Of a stretch of DNA of 10,013 bases, positions 6,749-10,013 are shown in pieces. How positions within the stretch are numbered: the stretch's first letter is position 1; each line of letters begins with the position of its first letter. This stretch comes from Saccoglossus kowalevskii (Eukaryota > Hemichordata > Enteropneusta > Harrimaniidae). The DNA lies in contig NW_003119463.1 in assembly GCF_000003605.2 (NCBI RefSeq), positions 4,769 through 14,781 on the forward strand, read 5' to 3'. The notes beneath the pieces were generated by a model. It was not told the origin of the DNA. It made no database searches and was given only the letters and a program-made list of their open reading frames with translations. The position numbers were made by a program, and so were the translations under genes.

Positions 6749-6950
6749 TACGACCAAAAAATAACAGCGACGGCGAACAAAAACGAAATCATCGAACGAC
6801 AATTTGTTATGTGCAGTGGGGATGGGCAGTCATTTAAGTGACGTCACCCATGTGATATACCATGTAATATCCGCTTGGCGGGCAATATACCATGTAATAT
6901 CAATCTTTTTCCAATGTCATGTGACCGAGTCTCAACCAATCACAGCATGC
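6749..6950 (-). promoter_or_regulatory. Promoter-like region upstream of the Crypton gene
   Basis: Upstream of the recombinase start is a cluster of known metazoan promoter words. A perfect CRE/ATF palindrome GTGACGTCAC lies at 6838-6847. An E-box-like GTCATGTGAC (GTCACATGAC on the minus strand, USF/MITF type) lies at 6916-6925. Two CCAAT boxes lie at 6911-6915 and 6936-6940. No clear TATA box is seen. The set within about 200 bases of the ATG fits a TATA-less promoter carried by the element. Binding is inferred from motifs only. Confidence 0.5.
6855..6901. repeat. 17-bp direct repeat in the Crypton upstream region
   Basis: ATATACCATGTAATATC occurs exactly at 6855-6871 and again at 6885-6901, a 30-base period with an unlike spacer containing CGCTTGGCGGGC. 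It lies between the CRE and the E-box, so it could be a doubled regulatory site or a recombinase-related site of the Crypton. Confidence 0.7.
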
Positions 6951-6970
6951 GTAACAACAGTGAGATGTGA

Positions 6971-7016
6971 TAATAAACAATATTATAATACACTATAGTA
7001 GCAGTATTGTTTATTA
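6971..7016. repeat. 12-bp perfect inverted repeat at the Crypton/LINE boundary
   Basis: TAATAAACAATA (6971-6982) and TATTGTTTATTA (7005-7016) are exact inverted copies around a 22-base spacer. It sits where the LINE 3' end meets the region upstream of the Crypton. It also gives AATAAA on the minus strand at the LINE's 3' end. Confidence 0.6.
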
Positions 7017-7082
7017 AAGTAACGTGTGACAACAATAACATATTCAATACATACATAACTTGAAAATAAAAATCTGTCAGCC

Positions 7083-7095
7083 AGCCCAGTGGGCT
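7083..7095 (-). other. 3' stem-loop of the LINE
   Basis: AGCCCA (7083-7088), one base, TGGGCT (7090-7095) form a perfect 6-bp inverted repeat in the LINE 3' UTR, about 20 bases before an A/T-rich end. Short 3' hairpins serve in some LINEs as the site recognised by their own reverse transcriptase; this role is inferred from position. Confidence 0.45.
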
Positions 7096-7319
7096 TATAA
7101 GTCACTGGAGTCACGTATATGTACTCACTTATAGAGGGTGTGTGTCAAATAAACATATTGTATGCATTATTGCTTTTGAAATATAATATAAACTAATGTA
7201 CTACACAAACAGGTTATCTCGTCTCTTCTGAAATGATCTTGTAATATATTTTGCTGTCTATCTAACATGGTTCACTATAAAATAACTTATTATTTCTATA
7301 TCACTTAACAAATGTGTAC

Positions 7320-9290
7320 AATGGACAATACAGTATGAATTGTATTTCATCCTCTGTTACATTTTAAGAACATAATTTACAAATAACGTATACCGAAATG
7401 AATCTTTCAACCCTAGACAAGTTTAATGATAAGTAACTTTCTTCTCCAAATTCAGATTTAAATTTAATAAAATTACGTAATTTGGGTTTATTATTAACAT
7501 GTGTATGCCAGTTTTAAATGGAAATCTCAATTTTCTTTTCTTTAATGCCTCAACATTGCATAAGAACATGTCATCAATATCCAACTACACGTAGACCAAC
7601 CCGTATTTCCTGTGAGTTGGAGCGTATTTATGCACTCCTAAGAAGAATCTAAGTGCCTTGTTTTGAATTGCATCGCAACATTGGCAGCTATCATAACCCA
7701 AGATACGAAACAATGATCTATAATTGGGACAACTGTAGAATTGTATATTTTAGTATATGTTTTGAACCCCATATTATTTAAGAATTTAAATTTCGACATA
7801 AGAGCACACATAACCCTATGTGCAGCATCAGCCAATTTAAAAGCATCTGCATTCCCCGACAAATATAGGTTTTCATCCAATAATATCCCCAGATATTTAT
7901 AACGCCGAGCGTAACTGATAATGTTATCATCTATTCTAATCGTATATTGACTACATTATGTATTGTTATATATACTTTTGATTTAACAAAATTAACCGTT
8001 AGTCTCCATTAATAACACCATGTATTAAACTGGTCTAACATGTTTTGCAAACTACTTTCAGGATCTGAAGAGTTAACTACATCGTCTGCATACAACAATC
8101 TTGCACGAGATCGTTATACATAATGAAAATAAGGCTGGGGACAGGTTATCACATTGTTTAACCCCTATTGTCGTCCTAAAGCTAGCAGTCAGATTATTAT
8201 TAAGACTGATTGACGCATTCATCTCGTTATAAATAGATTTTATAGAAGAATATACCTTGCCATCAACTCCATTAATAAATTGTTGTTATAACAGTGCATT
8301 TCCATCAACTAAATCGAATGCCTTACGTGAATCCTAGAATGCTGCAAAAGGAGGTGACTTTTCATTTAATCTATGTTAGAACATAAATATGATCTTGGCA
8401 AGATCTATGCTTCCTAAACCCATTTTGTTCATCGGCTAAAATATTATTATTTTCTAAATATTGTACCAGTCGGTAGTTCAAAAATGTACTATATAATTTA
8501 GAGATCGTACTCTGCAATCTGATACACCGGTAATTCGTAGGAATACTTATATCAGACTTTCTATCTTTGAGAATTGAAATAACATAAGAACCTTATAAGA
8601 AATTCCATCAATCCCAGGACTTTTCCTCATGTTTGTATTACTTACTAAAATTTACGGATCTCGTCATATGTAATAATACCATTTAATACTGGGTTTCATA
8701 TGTAATCAGATTCACTCAATCTTTGTTCTAAAATATCTTTCCGTACATCATTCGATTCCGAAATTCAAGATTATAATCCTCTCCATTACTATTATACAGT
8801 GAAGAGAACTGATTTCGCCAAGTATCCAAAGCCTCATTAAAATCTGATACAATACCACCTTCATCATCAAAAACGTCCATAATTATATTTTATGTTTAGG
8901 AGGTTCTAAATTTTTAACGTGATTCTAGAAAATGCTAGAATCACGAGTACACACTGTCTCAATTTCATAAAGTTTATCTTTCCAGTAACGGCGATTATAG
9001 TACCACAATCTTTTATCAAAAACACGTTGAGCAGCTTTAAAATCATTACGTAATCGTGCATCTTTTTCCACAAATTATTTAACTCTTCATTTTAAATTTG
9101 GTTTATGATGACGTAGGCGTTTACGCGATTTCACGTTACATTCCATGTATGGCACATTAGTATTCAACCATTCATAATACAATTTCAGAGTTGGTTGTAA
9201 ACCGCATCAACACTCTCCTGTCCTAGTCGACATTTCCTTATTTCACCGCTTATTAAATCTGTTGTACGTATACTCAATTCCGAACACAAA
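7320..9290 (-). pseudogene. LINE reverse transcriptase and C-terminal tail, broken
   Basis: The linker begins with SIRTTDLISGEIRKCRLGQ (about 9280-9220) and continues with a KAAQRVFDKRLWYYNRRYW stretch near 9030-8975. RT segments then follow: SPGIDGISYK (about 8620), ISIPTNYRCIRL and DEQNGFRKHRSCQDHI (about 8560-8390), motif A SRKAFDLVD (about 8320), motif B KQCDNLSPALFSL (about 8155), and motif C YADD intact at 8081-8092. YKYLGILLDENLYLSG and PIIDHCFVSW follow, then, after a one-base loss, KALRFFLGVHKYAPTH (about 7630). A distal KPKLRNFIKFKSEF (about 7470) leads to a CKLC...EDEIQF...CP tail (7380-7325). Motifs B and C are almost adjacent, so roughly 20 residues are missing between them. Stops include TAG codons at motif A and in the linker. 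Confidence 0.82.
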
Positions 9291-9310
9291 AAAATCAGAA
9301 GTAATATATT

Positions 9311-9950
9311 TTAATTTATATTTTCTATGTCAAATTTACTCGGGTGATTTATGTTTTCTTTTCTATTCAAATAATGATCGCTCACCTCTATTCGAGGTAC
9401 AAAATCAAACAAGACAAGAGAATGGTCCGGCACCTTACAAGTACTATTTAACAATGGTATTAAATTGTATTCTTCCATCCACGACGACATAGTTTTAACT
9501 TTAAAATTTTCGCACTGATCTAGACAATCGTGGGGAATAATAATGTAATCTACAATCGCTCTTCCCTTTGTAGATATCGAAGTAAAATTATCACTTTCAG
9601 GATATATTCTACCATTCAATATACATAGTTTTGAATCGATTAAAATTCAATGAAAGAGCGACCGAGTTGATATATTGTTTTGTCCAACACTTGTTTTGTG
9701 CTTATGTCATCAACCTCTACTATATAGTCATTCAAATTACCTATGCGTGTATTGAGATATCCACACATAACAACACTATCAATATCATCTAAGGAATACA
9801 ATCGACTGAGCGAGATAACTGCGGCTCTACCCCATGGCAAATTTCCAAGGGCTAAGTAACAAGAAAAGATTAAAAAGGCATAATTAGTACACTTATTTAA
9901 AACTTCAATGCTAATATTAATTCATATTCTTTATCAAAGGGTGATATTGG
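9311..9950 (-). pseudogene. LINE APE-type endonuclease domain, broken
   Basis: This is the domain that nicks target DNA so the LINE RNA can be copied in place. From upstream the visible segments are FDKEYELILALK (about 9930), then after a frameshift FLIFSCYL and PWGRAAV (9880-9820), then CGYLNTRIG at about 9765-9740. The family motif there is GDFN-like: the catalytic Asp is Tyr here (codon 9757-9759), while the Asn remains. QVLDKTIYQ and RSFIEF follow, and a one-base loss in an A/T run (9642-9645) produces TAA. The other frame then continues with LNGRIYPESDNFTSIS, GRAIVDYIIIPHD and KVPDHSLVLFDF, the last holding the conserved PDH motif. It ends at a stop at 9311. Confidence 0.85.
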
Positions 9951-9967
9951 TTGTTTTGACAAATATA

Positions 9968-9986
9968 CCCCCCCCCCAAAAAAAAA
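9968..9986. repeat. Poly-C/poly-A run (C10 A9)
   Basis: Ten C are followed directly by nine A. It marks the point beyond which LINE homology is no longer legible, and could be a slippage-prone junction or an assembly weak point. Confidence 0.7.
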
Positions 9987-10013
9987 CACCGGTGTGCATC
10001 GATATGAGAATGC

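Larger units (their letters stand above)
7005..9965 (-). mobile_element. Decayed APE-type non-LTR retrotransposon (LINE)
   Basis: Reading down the minus strand, the parts of a LINE ORF2 appear in normal order: APE-like endonuclease (about 9950-9390), linker (9290-8780), reverse transcriptase (about 8700-7870), thumb/connection (7870-7600), C-terminal Cys-rich tail (to about 7320), and a 3' UTR with a short stem-loop (7083-7095) and AATAAA-like 3' ends to about 7005. Many frameshifts and stops show an old copy. The clade is not assigned. No RNase H domain is visible. The 5' limit is unclear because homology fades at the poly-C/A run near 9968; an ORF1 is not seen. Confidence 0.85.

Noticed and set aside
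8918-8945. Perfect 11-bp hairpin CGTGATTCTAG/CTAGAATCACG
   Set aside because: It lies within the LINE linker coding sequence; the perfect match appears to come from a stop mutation (probably TGG to TAG) in otherwise coding DNA, so it is likely coincidental.
1-10013. CRISPR array, bacterial operon or virus-derived gene set
   Set aside because: No spaced direct-repeat array, no ribosome-binding sites or tight gene packing, and the only polymerase signatures are PLE and LINE reverse transcriptases.

Overview
The window looks like repeat-rich, AT-rich nuclear DNA from an invertebrate animal. No operon-like gene packing or bacterial ribosome-binding sites are visible. The recognisable coding content is eukaryotic transposon debris: a Penelope-like element (PLE), a Crypton tyrosine-recombinase transposon, an APE-type non-LTR retrotransposon (LINE) and a fold-back MITE-like palindrome. 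This mix fits a marine invertebrate, perhaps a mollusc or other lophotrochozoan, but that is a weak inference and I cannot name the species.

Layout. Positions 1-769 hold a PLE insertion. A reverse-transcriptase N-terminal segment on the minus strand meets, head to head at about 256-262, a plus-strand GIY-YIG endonuclease segment. A 3' tail follows, carrying a hammerhead-ribozyme-like motif. Positions 770-1520 are a CpG-rich block unlike its surroundings. It contains a TATA box, a short basic ORF, recurring TCGTACAAC-like words and several near-perfect hairpins, and I cannot assign it to a known family. From 1521 to 2876 I see no gene. At 2877-3053 (minus) there is a 58-codon ORF with a convincing signal peptide and a dibasic site. 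At 3398-3684 (plus) a possible 3'-terminal exon is followed by AATAAA. At 4226-4354 (minus) lies a short hydrophobic ORF of unknown identity. At 4935-5063 there is a 38-bp inverted repeat around a short loop.

Positions 5343-6950 (minus) are a nearly full-length Crypton: promoter-like region, one tyrosine-recombinase gene and a poly(A) signal. The gene is inactivated by a nonsense codon, a one-base shift in an A run and loss of the HxxR arginine. Positions about 7005-9965 (minus) are a decayed LINE with endonuclease, reverse transcriptase, a C-terminal Cys-rich tail and a 3' stem-loop still legible in order.

The elements do not form a pathway. They are independent insertions, and the Crypton and LINE are both dead copies. 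The least explained parts are the 770-1520 block, the secreted-peptide ORF and the possible host exons between 2877 and 4354.
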